This document shows, in pieces, positions 11,369 through 23,202 of a stretch of DNA of 64,000 nucleotides. The position numbers and the translations under genes are program-made. Position 1 is the stretch's first letter; the number at the start of each line of letters is the position of its first letter. The stretch comes from Lithobates sylvaticus. Taxonomy: Eukaryota; Chordata; Amphibia; Anura; Ranidae. Under the pieces are notes generated by a model. It was not told the DNA's origin. It made no database searches and saw only the letters and a list, made by a program, of their open reading frames with translations. The stretch spans positions 154,783,705 through 154,847,704 of the forward strand of contig CM053034.1 of assembly GCA_028564925.1 (NCBI GenBank). Reading direction: 5' to 3'.

Positions 11369-11907
11369 GTGTTTGCTTCTGACATGCACATTGGACGTTT
11401 TCAAAGGATCTGTACACAGCACTATTCTCTTTCATTTTGTTGTTTTTGCCATGCTTTGTATTGTACTTTTGTAAACTCAGCATATCCTTTTTTGCATTTC
11501 AGCTGCTTTAATTCCTATTCTTGTACATATCAGTGTCAATGCATTTTAATCGCATGGTACACATGTTTAAAATGCGTATTTTTTTGTAAGCCAGTTTCCT
11601 GAGAGCTGAGAGTTTGATGTACTTCTTAGTATGATGTCTTTGTACATCAAACTGCATGTTTTCAGGAGAAATACCTTGCAACTGTACTAACCCTCAGATC
11701 TCAGTTACGCTGGGTGCATTTCTATACATTTGGAGCTTTTTCCAACACAAAATTTATAGATGTCAGAGGTTGGGGTGATTGTTCATGCCAGCATAGCAAC
11801 AGTGCTGCGTGCTGTATTTTGATGTTTTGTTCTTTTTTTCTGTTCAAGTTAAAATGTTTGGTACCCCAGCAATTCATATTCCTGATATGTGGTTGCTTTA
11901 CCATGTA
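11369..11907. other. No recognised feature
   Basis: No inverted repeats, tandem units or coding homology recognised. Confidence 0.4.
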
Positions 11908-12229
11908 CAGGGGGTCCCCGAGTTACGAACTCGTTAGGGACTGGCCCCGTGTACGGAACTCGGAAATGTTCGTAAGTCGGCGCGCATGCGCAGACCGACA
12001 AATACGGAGATTTCCGGACATTTCCGATGTTCCGTCTGTTGCCGTTCTGCGCATGCGCGGCAAATTACGGACATTTCCGGCATTTTTCGACGCTCCGTAT
12101 GGCCGCGCATGCGCAGAACGGCCGACAGACGCCGAAAACCACCGGAAAATGGCGGAGGGTCCCCGTAGCACCCCGTTCGTAAGTAGGGGTTGTTCGTAGG
12201 TCGGGTGTTCGTAAGTCGGGGACCCCCTG
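11908..12229. mobile_element. Tigger/pogo-like MITE, 322 bp, CpG-rich
   Basis: TIRs are CAGGGGGTCCCCGAGTTACG and its complement ending GTCGGGGACCCCCTG, flanked by TA on both sides (11906-11907 and 12230-12231). A CAGG start, a TA target and the cGAcTTACGAAC motif resemble Tigger/pogo members of Tc1/mariner. The interior retains many CpGs and GCGCATGCGC palindromes, which suggests limited methylation decay and a recent origin. Confidence 0.85.
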
Positions 12230-12526
12230 TACTTGTATTAGAAAGTATCCTCTTCTCTTTGTATTGCTTCCTTTGTGTGAAATCCCTGGTGTTCCTGCCA
12301 GTCCCTCTGCTTTCCTATTAGAAATTGACCACACTAAACAGGAGAGCCTGAGGTGGTCAGTTCTCTAGCTATGCTGGGAACTCAGCCTGCTCTCCTCCAA
12401 TGATCAGACTTGTCCTGACACGCCCCCCACCCTCCTGCACAGCCATTCACTGGAGAGTTCAGTGTGCTGTTGTTTCTCTTCCCACAGCTCTTATGCAGCT
12501 GAGAACAGAGATTATGTTACAGCTTG
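12230..12526. other. No recognised feature
   Basis: No features found. Confidence 0.4.
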
Positions 12527-13470
12527 TATAAAGGCTGGCTCCGTCAGGGCCAGTGTCGTTGGTGTTTCTGGGTGGGAAGCACATCACTTCCTGCCACCTT
12601 TAGGAGCGACGGTCGGCGGCAGCATGGTGTCGGTTCCTCTCCTACCTTCTGCACTATGCGTTACAAGCTAGGGATCTCTGTGCTACTTACTTCTGACCCC
12701 AGGCACCATTGGGACCACTTGCCGCCCCCCCCCCCCCCCCCCTGTCATCCCTGGGTTTCCATCGTTCTGTGGAGGCCACCCTGCCCGTTCTCCCTTGCAG
12801 TCCATGTTACACAGGTCAGTGGGGGGGCAGCAGCCCGCTTCTCCCGGCGCTCATGCCGCGGGTAGCGGGGGGGGCGTCTTTCCATCCTCCACCTCGCCAC
12901 TCTCTCCTCAGCTCCATCTGGCCAGTTGCAGCCCGCCGCTCTCCCGGCACTCATGCGGGGGGAGCGGAGGGGGGGCGTCCGTCCTTCCTTCCATTCACCA
13001 CTCTCCCCATGGCGTGCAGCCGCCCGCTCTCCCGACGCTCACGTGGGAGGGGGATGGGGGTGTCCGTCCCTCCATGCTCCTCTTACCCAGTTCCCCAGGG
13101 CTCTGTCTGGCCAGGCTGCCGCCCGCCTGCCTGGTGGGGGGGGGTGTTCGGTGCCGACTCCTCTCCCCATACAGGTCCCCGAGGGACATGTCTACTTGAG
13201 TTTTCTGTACTTTCCCTGCAGGCAGCCTGTAGGCTGCTCCAGACAGGTTTTTGAAAGTGCACTTCACTGCAGCATGTGTTAAAGGAAACTTTCCAAAATA
13301 TATTAAAATCCTTCATGGACCACAAGCGCAAAGGCTGGCCAGTGGGGGGCTGTTTGGCCGCTGGCCAGCTGCTTCTCCTGGGCTGATCTGGCTCCACGGG
13401 GGGCCGCCCGATTCCTCCTGGTATTCCGCCGGGGGAGGTGAATCGGCCGCCGCCAGCTCCTTTCCCCTTG
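12527..13470. other. GC-rich unclassified repeat block with 18-base C run
   Basis: Begins with TATAAAGGCTGGC followed by GTCAGGGCCAGTGTCGT. A related module (TATAAAGGCTGGCC, then GTCAGGGCCTGTGTCGT) lies at 16651-16745. A C homopolymer lies at 12725-12742. Open frames on both strands (for example 12709-13254) are proline-, serine- and glycine-rich and carry no recognisable domain. It leads directly into the 27/28-bp minisatellite. Confidence 0.4.
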
Positions 13471-15480
13471 GCATAGCGTTTTCTGCCCGGCCTTTCTGTC
13501 ATAGCGTTTTCTGCCTGGCCTTTCTGTCATAGCGCTTTCTGCCCCGGCCTTTCTGTCATATCGTTTTCTGCCCGGAATTTCTGTCATAGCGTTTTTTGCC
13601 CGGAATTTCTGTCATAGCGTTTTCTGCCCGGCCTTTCTGTCATAGCGTTTTCTGCCTGGCCTTTCTGTCATAGCGTTTTCTGCCCGACCTTTCTGTCATA
13701 GCGTTTTCTGCCCGGCCTTTCTGTCATAACGTTTTCTGCCTGGCATTTCTGTCATAGCGTTTTCTGCCCGGCATTTCTGTCATAGCGTTTTCTGCCCGGC
13801 ATTTCTGTCATATCGTTCTGCCCCGGCATTTCTGTCTTAGCGTTCTGCCCCTGCATTTCTGTCATAGAGTTCTGCCCCTGCATTTCTGTCATAGCGTTCT
13901 GCCCCTGCATTTCTGTCATAGCGTTCTGCCCCAGCTTTTTCTGTCATTTGCGTCATGCCCCAGCATTCATGTCATTGCGTCATGCCCTGGCATTTGGCCT
14001 CGGCGTACAGTCTCTGCGTTTGTCATATCAGTCCTGCCCCAGCATTTCTGTCTCAGTGTTCTGCCCAGCATTTCTGGCTTAGCGTTCAGTCTCAGCATTT
14101 CTGTCATAGCGTTTCTGCCCCAGGATTTCTGTCATGGCTTTGCTGCCTTAGCGTTTGTGGCCCAGGATTTCTGTCATTGCATTCTGCCTCAGCGTTCAGT
14201 CTCAGCGTGTTTCGGTCATTTGCGTTTCTGCCCAGGTTTCTGTCATGGCTTTTCTGCCTCAGCGTTCTGCCCCAGGATTTCTGTTGTTGCATTTCTGCCT
14301 CAGCATTTCAGTCTCAGGGTTTCTGTCATTCCACTTCTGGCATAGCGTTCGGCCCAGGATTTCTGTCATGGCATTCTGCCACAGAATTTCTGTCATTTTG
14401 TTTCTGCCCCTGGATTTCTGTCATTTTGTTTCTGCCTCTGGATTTCTGTCATTGCGTTTCTGCCTCAGCGTTCAGTCTCAGCGTATTTTTTGTCATTTGC
14501 GCTTCTGCTCCTGGTTTTCTGTCATTGCGTTCTGCTCCTGGTTTTCTGTCAGTGCGTTCTGCTCCTGGTTTTCTGTCAGTGCGTTCTGCTCCTGGTTTTC
14601 TGTCATTGCGTTCTGCTCCTGGTTTTTTGTCATTGCATTCTGCTCCTGGATTTCTGTCATTGCGTTCTGCTCCTGGATTTCTGTCATTGCGTTCTGCGAC
14701 TGGATTTCTGTCATTGCGTTCTGCTCCTGGATTTTTGTCATTATGTTCTGCTCCTGGATTTCTGGCTTTGCGTTCTGCTCCTGCATTTCTGGCATTGCGT
14801 TCTGCTCCTGCATTTCTGGCATTGCGTTCTGCTCCTGGATTCCTGTCATGTCGTTCTGCCCCTGGATTCATGTCATGTCGTTTCTGCCCCTGGATTCATG
14901 TCATTGCGTTTCTGCCCCTGGATTCATGTCATTGCGTTTCTGCCCCTGGATTCATGTCATTTCGTTCCTACCCCTGGATTGTGTCATTGTGTTCCTACCC
15001 CTGGATTGTGTCATTGCGTTTCTGCCTCTGGATTGTGTCATTGCGTTTCTGCCCCTGGATTGTGTCATTGCGTTTCTGCCCCTGGATTGTGTCATTGCGT
15101 TTCTGCCTCAACATTCAGCTTCAGCGTTCTGTCATAGCGTTTTTCTGTCATCACGTTTCTGCCTCAGCATTTCTGTCATCACGTTTCTGCCTCAGCAGTT
15201 CTGTCATCACGTTTCTGCCTCAGCAGTTCTGTCATCACGTTTCTGCCTCAGCAGTTCTGTCATCACATTTCTGCCTCAGCATTTCTGTCATCACGTTTCT
15301 GCCTCAGCATTTCTGTCATCACGTTTCTGCCTCAGCATTTCTGTCATCACATTTCTGCATCACAAGTTCTGTCATTACGTTTCTGCCATTTCGCTGCTGC
15401 CATTTCGTTGCTGCCCTTGCATTTCTGCCCCAGCATTTCTGTCATTGTGTTTCAGCCTTGATGTTCAGCCTCAGCGTTTC
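13470..15480. repeat. Large minisatellite, 27/28-bp unit, ~70 copies
   Basis: The unit core is TTTCTGTCATAGCGTT followed by a C/G-rich TCTGCCCCGGCA-type block. The left part (about 13475-13950) has a 28-bp period. Much of the middle (about 14490-14850) is exactly 27 bp, so translation repeats every nine residues. The unit drifts in blocks: GCCCGGCC, then GCCCCTGCA, GCTCCTGG, CCCCTGGATTCATG, and finally GCCTCAGCA with GTCATCACG. This looks like successive local expansions. Long frames (13955-15586 plus, 14449-14871 minus with a GAERNDRNP repeat) follow from the 27-bp period. Confidence 0.95.
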
Positions 15481-16544
15481 TCAGAGGGGCTTTGTTGTTC
15501 ACCCATGGTATACTCCAGTAGCTGTTTTGTTTGTTGGTTGTCATGTCTCATCGTATCTGTGTTCATGTTGTACTTGGGTCAGTTAGCTAGGGTTTACGTC
15601 AGGATCTGTCACGTCTACAGATCCATACGGGCTGAGGTTTCGTTTGTTAATTGAATGTTGTCCACAATCTTCTCGCCCGTATACCATACATGATAAGATG
15701 CATGTTCATTCACCACAGTCATACGACTACCCACCACGGTCCATGGGTACACCAGCCCTGAGTTTTCAGTCAATTACTTGTCTCTGCGCTGCAGGTTACT
15801 CAGGCAAACATTCCTACTCACATGAGGGTGGGGGGGGGGGGGTTCTGTCGTTAGGGTCATCACACGCAGTGGTCTTGACATTTCTGCTCATGTTCTCATT
15901 CTTAGGTAGGCACAGAGGGGCGTTGTTGTTCTCATGTCTGGTTGTCTGTCATTTCTCTAGTTTGTGTTCTCAGGTTGGGGCCGTCTTGGCATCCATACCT
16001 CCTTCCTCGGTTCAGGATTCAGACTCGGTTGTTAGGTCTCTGGCTGAAGCACGTCCCGATTTTATCAGGTGGGACCAGTGTCCTGTGTCTGGCATGGTTC
16101 TCCATGTTGATGATGCTTATTGCCATGGCGCATGGGCCTTATCCGCTTACTCCATCACATTCATCAGGTATCCAGCATTTCGCACTCCTACCAGTGGTCC
16201 TTTTTGCCCTCACCCTCTCACTTCCCCATAAGATTTTGATCGTCTCGGCCATCGTTCGCAGGGGTTCCGCGGGCCAGGCCTTGTTCCCTTCCCCCACGTA
16301 TCCTCTCATTCGCAAGCAGTTTATTCTCATGTCTAGGTTGTCTCGGGCATCAGGCTCAATCCAATCTTGCACGGGACGTTCTGTTGGTTCTGGGTAGCTT
16401 TGCAGGTTCCATAGGGGGTTCCTTTCTCATTACCAAGTCAGGAGTCGGTGGGTTTCTCCTGTCACCGCGGATACTTACTGTTGCCATCTGGGCGCACGCC
16501 AATATACGTGTTGGATCATTACCTTCCCTTCATCTAAATGTGTG
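15481..16544. other. Unclassified; 13-base G run at 15830-15842
   Basis: Follows the minisatellite without a clear boundary. Frames at 15644-16231 and 15942-16397 have no recognised domain. It may be the rest of the element that carries the minisatellite. Confidence 0.35.
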
Positions 16545-16928
16545 TCTTTTTGCCCTCTTCTCAGGCATACTGACCAGCTAGGCCAAGGCACACCTCAGGC
16601 CTTGGTTCTTAGGAATATTGCATTTCCCGCTCGAAGACTCTGACTACAAGTATAAAGGCTGGCCAGAGGCCTGCATTTGTAGGAGGAGCCTGAGAGGGCT
16701 ATTTAAGCCTCCTCCTCTGTCAGGGCCTGTGTCGTCTGCATTCCTGGGTTCCCACCCACCCGTTTCCCCCAGCCTTTCATACATACTCATAGTACTTCTT
16801 ATTCTTACATTCTTACATTCAGGGTATGCCCTCTTCTCAGGCATACTGACCAGCTAGGCCAAGGCACACCTCAGGCCTTGATTCTTAGGAATATCGCATT
16901 TCCTGCTCAAAGACTCTGACTACAAATA
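16545..16928. repeat. Direct repeats of ~105 bp, 280 bp apart
   Basis: The copies at 16548-16654 and 16827-16928 share GCATACTGACCAGCTAGGCC, AAGGCACACCTCAGGCCTTG and GACTCTGACTACAA. The spacer holds TATAAAGGCTGGCC (16651) and a second TATTTAAGCC (about 16700). This arrangement resembles the terminal repeats of a retroelement, but no coding domain confirms it. Confidence 0.7.
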
Positions 16929-17194
16929 AAAAAAGTTATTTGTAATGGCTTTTTATATCTATACACAAATGTTTTGCTTTTAATTTCAATTTGAAATTGA
17001 ATGGGTTGTTTTACAAGGTGATCGTTTACAATCACTTTAAATTTAAATAAATTTAAATAAATTTAAATAGGCTCTTTTAAATATGCAATTGATCTGAAAG
17101 GCTGCCAATGCAAGGCACTCCACTGCACACATTCTAGTGTAAACGAGCCCTTAAAATACATTTTCTGTAATGTGGAAATCCACAATAGACACGG
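16929..17194. mobile_element. TTAA-type family T, isolated end at ~17030-17045
   Basis: TTTACAATCACTTTAA is the complement of the start of family T copy 1 at 6668. Only this end and about 100 AT-rich bases before it are attributable to the family. It is followed by three ATTTAAATA-type repeats at 17037-17068, and 17069-17194 shows nothing recognisable. Confidence 0.45.
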
Positions 17195-17990
17195 ATAACT
17201 GTTGTAACGGAACGTCCCACACTCCACTTGAGTGCTTCCATCATTATATCGCTTCCTAAGCTCCGGAACACGAGACCAGTGGATCTGTCTAAGTTACCCC
17301 AAGAACTAGGCAGTACCAGTTTTGGAGTAAACCAGAATAAGAACGCTTTATTTGAACAAGGCTTTTATACACTTGAGTAGGCAATTCCCCCCTTCTGATC
17401 AGATTAACCTAACAATACAAACTGCACACAGGAATATAATTACAAAAACAAACATCAACTATAAACATGATGTTAATTAACCCCCTGGATGACTCAGATG
17501 TCTGACTTTCCAGGTCAGACTTGCTATCTCCCAGCTCACAAACTACAATACACATTATCATAAGTATAATAACACCTTCAGACAATAGCAGAGTTAATTA
17601 TCAACAACGATGGGTGAAAGACCCTTAGGCGGCACACTAGACCTACTTACAATAAACACATTAAGACAGTGTGCCCCAGACAAGTGGCTTGCTGATGACA
17701 TTAACATAAGCTATGAGTCCCAAGCTGGCAGAGACCATCATGGACTCCTTAATAATGTCCTTTTGCATTACAAAACAGAACGACTTCCCAAATTCTTGCA
17801 GCTCCCTCAAATGCCAGGGCCCATAGTCAGTAGGCAAGAAGCTAGCATACAGTCCCCTCCAAAAGCCTCTCTCCTGGGTGAGTCTATCACAAATGTGTCC
17901 CACTGCTTGTTGCTTTTTGGACAGTGTGGTTCACATATAGAACGAAGAGCATTGTTTCAGTTCACTATCAGGTTTGCAGCAGTCTAGTGA
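17195..17990 (-). mobile_element. Solo-LTR-like fossil (minus strand)
   Basis: Read on the minus strand it shows the order expected of an LTR: a TATAAAAGCC box (17362-17371), an AATAAA signal about 20 bases further (near 17350), and an end in GTTCCGTTACA at 17195. The upstream limit is unclear. No internal retroviral coding region is attached. Family is unknown; it is an old, single-LTR remnant if the call is right. Confidence 0.45.
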
Positions 17991-18379
17991 AATCTTGGAG
18001 CGATATAGTGGCAAGACCACTCTATGTGAAATTTTGGGGTTACAAACACAGGGAATACAAAACTGACAATTTGTTTTTGGAATAAGAAATAGCATTTAAA
18101 AAAATATTTGTTTAGTCAGGTGAAAATGGCAAACTGCTTATGCTTCCTACGCATTGCAGAGCTCTAGCTGTAATTAACAGAGGTCATCGGGCAACGGCCA
18201 AGATATGTCTCTTTTCACACAGAAAGCAGCAGTCCTGTGAAGCCTGCATCTATCAAGAAAGGAGTTTCATCCAGCACTATCAGTTGGTATCAGTTGGGCT
18301 TGAAATTGACCTTGTCAGGTCCAAAAAAATCCAACTAAAGATGCAATGCAATAGAATGGGTATTCCGACTGCAATGCTT
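17991..18379. other. No recognised feature
   Basis: No features found. Confidence 0.4.
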
Positions 18380-19285
18380 AAATATATATTGTGGTTTGCA
18401 AGTGGTTTACCGAGGTTATGGCTGAAGCTATCAGCCATAACCCCAATGTTTTTTTTCAGCCAGCAGCTGGCTTTCTCGTGAAAGTGGTCTGAGCGACACA
18501 TTAGCCGATGGAAGGCTTTCAGAAGCGGCGTGAGGGGATGACCCCACTCCCGCCGCTTGCTGGTGTTTAACTTACCATTCTTACCAGCGCACTTGAGAAA
18601 CAATCTGACGTTGCAACCGGCTGGGTACAGAGGCGAACAAAGACCAAATCATCTTTGATTGTCTCTATGGCCTTGGAGGACTGAAGTAATGTCATGACGT
18701 CACTTCCTGTTCAGGGTGGAAGTAAACACATTTATTTTAAAGCAAAAGATCAAAATTTTTTTATTTATGCTTTGCTTTTAAAGGTAAAGGATAGTTTTGG
18801 GGTCTTTTTGACCCCAGATATCCCTATAAAGAGGACCTATCATCCCCTTTTCTATTACAAGGGATGTTTACATTCCTTGTAATATAAATAAATGGGATTA
18901 AAAAAATAAAAATGGAATAAATAAGAAAAAGACATTTAAATCGCTCCCATCCCTCTGTGCTCACACACAGAAGCAGACGCATATGTAGGTCGCGCACGCA
19001 TATGTAAACGGTTTTTAAAGCGTCACCTATGGAGATTTTTAGGTACTGTAGTTTGTCGCCATTCCACAAGCGTGCACAATTTTACAGCGTGACATGTTAG
19101 GTATCTATTTACTCGGCGTAACATCGTCATTCATATTTTACAAAAATGTATATTGTCTTTTGTTTTTTAAATTCATTAGTGTATCAAAGTGTATTTTATC
19201 CCCCCAAAAAAATTGCGTTTGAAAAACCGCTGCACAAATTTAGTGTGACATAAAAAATTGCAACGATCACTATTTTATTTCTTAG
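18380..19285 (+). mobile_element. TTAA-type element (family K), copy 1
   Basis: Homologous along its length to 48500-49558. Shared landmarks: TTTTTGACCCCAGAT, TATTACAAGGGATGTTT, GCCATTCCAC, GCGTGACATGTTAGGTATC, TTTACTCGGCGTAACAT, CCGCTGCACAAAT and ATTTTATTTCTTAGGGTGT. This copy lacks the outer GGTCCTTAAGTGGTTAA end seen at 49558. A further 60-base piece of the family lies at 21088-21150 and an inverted copy at 31262-31560. Confidence 0.75.
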
Positions 19286-19289
19286 GGTG

Positions 19290-20970
19290 TATACTAACTA
19301 GTTGGGGCCCATACGTCTCTTACAGACGCTATGTGTATTGGGTTCACCACACCACACACACACATAGCCACCCCCCTATTATGCCATTCGGACGCCATTG
19401 CGCTAGACGTTTGTGTCCCAGCACCAATTGGCGCTCTCACGGGTGGGGACCTTTGGTGTATTGTGCGCCCTTTTAATTTACTTTATCCTTTATACTTATT
19501 TTTTAATACATTCTTAGGTTATCATGTTATCACATGACCGTCCATACGTCCCTTAGAGACAATTTTGGTGTACTATGGCTGCTACACTTCACATATATGT
19601 AGTCATCTCATTTCATCCCACTAGGTGTCCCCATAGATGCGGATCCCTGCCCAATGCCCGTCTATTTTCAGGTGGGGGATGCGTGAGGTCATCACGTGCA
19701 CCAGTTCGCAGGTGCTTGATTGGCGTCCTCCCTTTTCCCTGTCCACTTGGCGTTCCAGCCTATTGGCGGCCGCACTCACTTCCGGGTTTCATCCGACGCA
19801 CTTCCGGTGCGCGCTCACTTCCGGTCATACGACCGGAGGTGGGCTGTTCACGCCTTCGCCTGTTCCCCACGCATCAAACGCATTGCGTCGTCGCGCATTT
19901 ACAGCGTGCCGCCGCTCTGTATGTCCTGGCATATTGTAATGACGCTCCAGTCGCCAGCCACTCACGGCATGTCCTCACCCGGAAATCCGCCGGACCACAT
20001 ACCGCTATTGGACAAAAGTTTTGGCGGGAATACCGGCGTCTGGCCTATGATTGGCCACGCGCTCCTAGTTTAGGACTGGTCCACGAGCGGGGGTTTTTTG
20101 TTTTTTTGCTTTATTAGAATGTATGTGATTGAGGCAATACTCATGTATTTGCCCTTAGAATCCATCTCATAACCAGGATGTACCTTGAAGTGCTTGCTCG
20201 TCATGTAATATGTTTATTAATTTTAGAATTTCATTCATTATTATGGACTATTTTGTACTCACTCCCCCTTATTACATTTGGTTCAGGCGGGAGGCGTTCA
20301 CTTCCTGCCTGGGACCAAGGGGCGGTTCCTTCCTTGGCTTATGTCTATAAATGTTAGAGGCAATGTGGGGGGGCCAGAGATATGCCCCTGTGGAAGACTT
20401 TAGTCGAAACGCGTCGGGCCAGCTATCTTATGCCCCCCATATTGCCGATCTTTTCTTTTACATTATCTCGAGATTTTATCTGTTTTTAATTTTCACATGC
20501 ATATGTGAATAAATTTATACCCATTTGACCTGCACCATTGGAGTGGTCTCCCTTTTTTTCATTTTATTCCCCTGGCTTCCATCATCATTCCTATGGCCAT
20601 TGGATGATTGTATGTTGAGCATACCCACCTTTGCTGACTGATCCAGTACACAGTTCCTGAAATCGTTGGAGTTCCAGCCTGCGGTGCCTTCCCTAGATGC
20701 AAGACTTTCATCTATAAGCCTGTCTGATGTGGATGCCGTATGGTACCCACATCCAACGTTTCTGGTAAGAGTACCTACGCCTTATAGTGACATCAGTCAA
20801 GCACATGTCTCCAGTTTGTTTTCATTGAGCGGACCAGAAGGATCCACTTTCTGATGTTTTCACCATATGAACTTTATTTACAACATTGTGTTCCCATTGG
20901 AGTTAATTTCAATATTATTCACTTATGGTGTATATATCTTTTTGTCTTTAGAGTGTTGTGATACACATAC
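19290..20970. other. Unclassified repeat block with CGAAACGCGTCGGG motif
   Basis: GC-rich from about 19650 to 20080. Carries CGAAACGCGTCGGG at 20405-20418 just after GAAGACTTTAGT. Related words follow CTGA-GAAG at 26535 and 23650 and occur inverted at 34607-34625. They mark a dispersed family whose ends I cannot fix here. Frames such as 19575-20117 show no domain. Confidence 0.4.
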
Positions 20971-21087
20971 ACTCTTGCACATGTATTAGCGCTACAATTT
21001 TTTTGATTTGTATGTACTTTGACTTTGTTTGTTTTGTTTGTTGGCAGCTCTTGCATGATACACATTGATTAGCGCGGTTTTTTCCCC

Positions 21088-21150
21088 AATTTATTAAAAA
21101 AATATATATATATAAATGTTTGGGGGTTCTAAGTATCTAATCTCTTTGGA
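21088..21150 (+). mobile_element. Family K fragment
   Basis: AAAATATATATATATAAATG followed by TTTGGGGGTTCTAAGTA matches the end region of the family K copy near 49447-49490. Confidence 0.55.
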
Positions 21151-21671
21151 GGCTTGTGTCTTTTACCCATGTTCCAGCGCTGCAGCCTCGTTTAGTTTCT
21201 TTGGCATTCAACACTTCCAGTAGTGTCAGATGCCTGTCCCCCCATCTTGCACCATGACTCCATCAACTGATCCCTGCATCACTGCCAAGTCTTGTAGCGA
21301 GAGGGGTTAAAGGAAAGAAGTACAACTTGCAGCATGTAGTTCTGAAACAAAGGGGAGGTAGGAGACAGAGGCCACTGGAAATGTGATTATAAGAGCTATT
21401 GTCTTACAGAGCACAGTCATTTGGACTTTAATTTACCCTGATAGAGTCGCTTTAATAGTTGGGAGGTTTTCACATTTCCTTCATGACAGTCTGGAGAAAA
21501 TGAATAGCCCCCCACATCCTCCCAGTATTCATGAGTTTGGGGCACATATCTCTAAACACATATAGCCCTAAACATGAGTACCGCTCAGTACAGCGTCTAA
21601 TTGCTGTGTATTTCAGCCAAGCATGGATTTTGAAAGACTGTTTGCAGTGGCACTGGACACTACACCTGTGG
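21151..21671. other. No recognised feature
   Basis: No features found; the last 8 bases may be a target duplication of the next element. Confidence 0.4.
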
Positions 21672-22703
21672 CAGGGGCGTAACTATAGGGGGTGCAGCAG
21701 TCGCGAGTGCATCCGGGCCCTGTGCTGCAAGGAGCCCATGTGGCCCTCTCTACATATGGCCGGGGGCAGCATAGGCTGTTAGGCACCGGGCGCACGGGTG
21801 GTTGGAGGTGGGGGGTGACTAGCAGAGCTCCCTGCTCGACTACCGCACTGGCTGCTCTTTAGTTGTGCATTCCCCACACAACCTGTATCCTCTGCCGCTC
21901 CTCCGGGTCCCCCTCTCCTGCTCCATGCAGTGCTGCTCAGTCCGGTGTCTGTCCTCCCCAGCCAGAGTCCGGCCCCCTGAGTCCGGCTCACACTGCACTG
22001 CATGCTTCTCCAGGGCAAACAAACTTTAAGCACACAGATGCAGTGCAGCCCTATGAGAGCCGGCTCCCCAAAGGACACCTCATGCTTGTCTGCCAGCACC
22101 CCCCCCTCCTCCCCGTCATACACAGATGTTGACAGGTCTTTCTGGGAGATATGTCCCCTAAGGACATGGACCCCATCTCCCCTGGGGACAGGGCCCAGTT
22201 CTCCCTAAAGGACAGGGACCCCATTTCCCTTGGGGACAAGGACCCCATCTCCTCTGGGGACATGGCCCACTTCTCCCCAGAGGACAGACACCCCTATTCC
22301 ATTAGGGACAGGGACTCCTACTTACATGGGGACAGGGACCCCATCTCCCCTAAGGACAAGGACCCAATCTCTCCTGGGGACAGATCCCACTTCTCCCCAG
22401 AGGACAGGGACCCAATTTCCCTTTCCCTTCTTCCTCTTTGTCTCAAAGGTGTAACATCATAGGTCTGTTTAGACCTCTGATATCTCACCAAAGTCCCCCA
22501 ACGGGACTCCTAAATTTTTTTTAAAAATAATAACAAAAACTACTGATACCAGTGGTGGAACTACAGGGCTCACAAAAGTCGTACATGTGACCGAGCCCAG
22601 GAGTTCCACCACCAGACTCGGAGGGAAGGGCCTCGGCTGGGGTTCAGGGGGGCCCTTCATGGTTTCTTGCACCGGGGCCCTGAAGGTTCTAGTTACACCA
22701 CTG
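21672..22703. mobile_element. hAT-like element with internal minisatellite
   Basis: Starts CAGGGGCGTAACTATAG and ends CTAGTTACACCACTG, the same type of ends as the well-defined hAT at 49669-51504. The flanks ACCTGTGG (21664-21671) and ACCCTTGG (22704-22711) agree at six of eight positions. Another CAGTGGTGGAACTAC start at 22557 could mark a second, nested or recombined copy sharing the right end. No transposase is present. Confidence 0.6.
22151..22430. repeat. 24-bp minisatellite inside the hAT-like element
   Basis: About a dozen units based on GGGGACAGGGACCCCATCTC. Because the period is 24, the plus strand reads as an eight-residue repeat (DPISPGDR-like). Alternating CCCCATCTC and CCCACTTCTC variants suggest a higher-order pairing of units. 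Confidence 0.88.
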
Positions 22704-22707
22704 ACCC

Positions 22708-22790
22708 TTGGATATAGAGGATTTCAGAGTTTTATATCCCTTCTAGTCACCCTGAACCTACAAATCTAAATTGTCTTCCCCCAGGAGTCA
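22708..22790. repeat. Dispersed repeat R, copy 1
   Basis: Shares TAGAGGATTTC, GAGTTTTATATC, TCACCCTGAA and TAAATTGTCTTCC in the same order with 27287-27360. Family unknown. Confidence 0.7.
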
Positions 22791-22982
22791 GCTTTTGGTA
22801 AGAAGAATACCTTAACTGACTCAAAGTAACTTATGAAATACAAAAGTTTCTATTGTTAATTTCCCTCTAAAATGCAATTTGCCTTACTGTTATACTAAAC
22901 CTCTGGCTTTAGAATGACACAGAACATGGGTGCGTATCAGAAAAGTTAGGATGAAGTAAGCAGTCTTCATCTGCAACAGTTA

Positions 22983-23180
22983 TGCCCCGTACACACGAGC
23001 GGAGTTTCCGTTCGAAAAATCTTGGATGGTGTTGCAAACAGACGGTCACACAAAAGTTCTCTGAACTTTCAACCGTCAAGAACTCGGTGACGTACAACAC
23101 TACGACGAGCCGAGAAAATGAAGTTCAATGCTTCCGAGCATGCGTCGAATGGCCAAATTTCTGATTGTGTATACGGGGCA
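22983..23180. mobile_element. PIF/Harbinger MITE (family H), 198 bp
   Basis: TIRs TGCCCCGTACACACGAG and TTGTGTATACGGGGCA. Flanks are TTA and TAA, compatible with a 3-bp TWA duplication with one later change. Family H is linked to PIF/Harbinger by the copy at 62627-63964, which has the same ends and a transposase piece. Confidence 0.8.
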
Positions 23181-23202
23181 TAAGAGGAAAGAAACTTGTA
23201 AG

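Noticed and set aside
12709-13254. 181-codon Pro/Ser-rich frame as a host exon
   Set aside because: GC-rich DNA is open on both strands here; there are no splice sites framing it, no domain, and it contains a C homopolymer.
13955-15586. 543-codon open frame
   Set aside because: It and the overlapping 499-codon frame are produced by the 27-bp minisatellite, are open in several frames and have no domain.
15942-16397. Possible tyrosine-recombinase retroelement protein
   Set aside because: The nearby split direct repeats suggested it, but no catalytic motif could be found in any frame.
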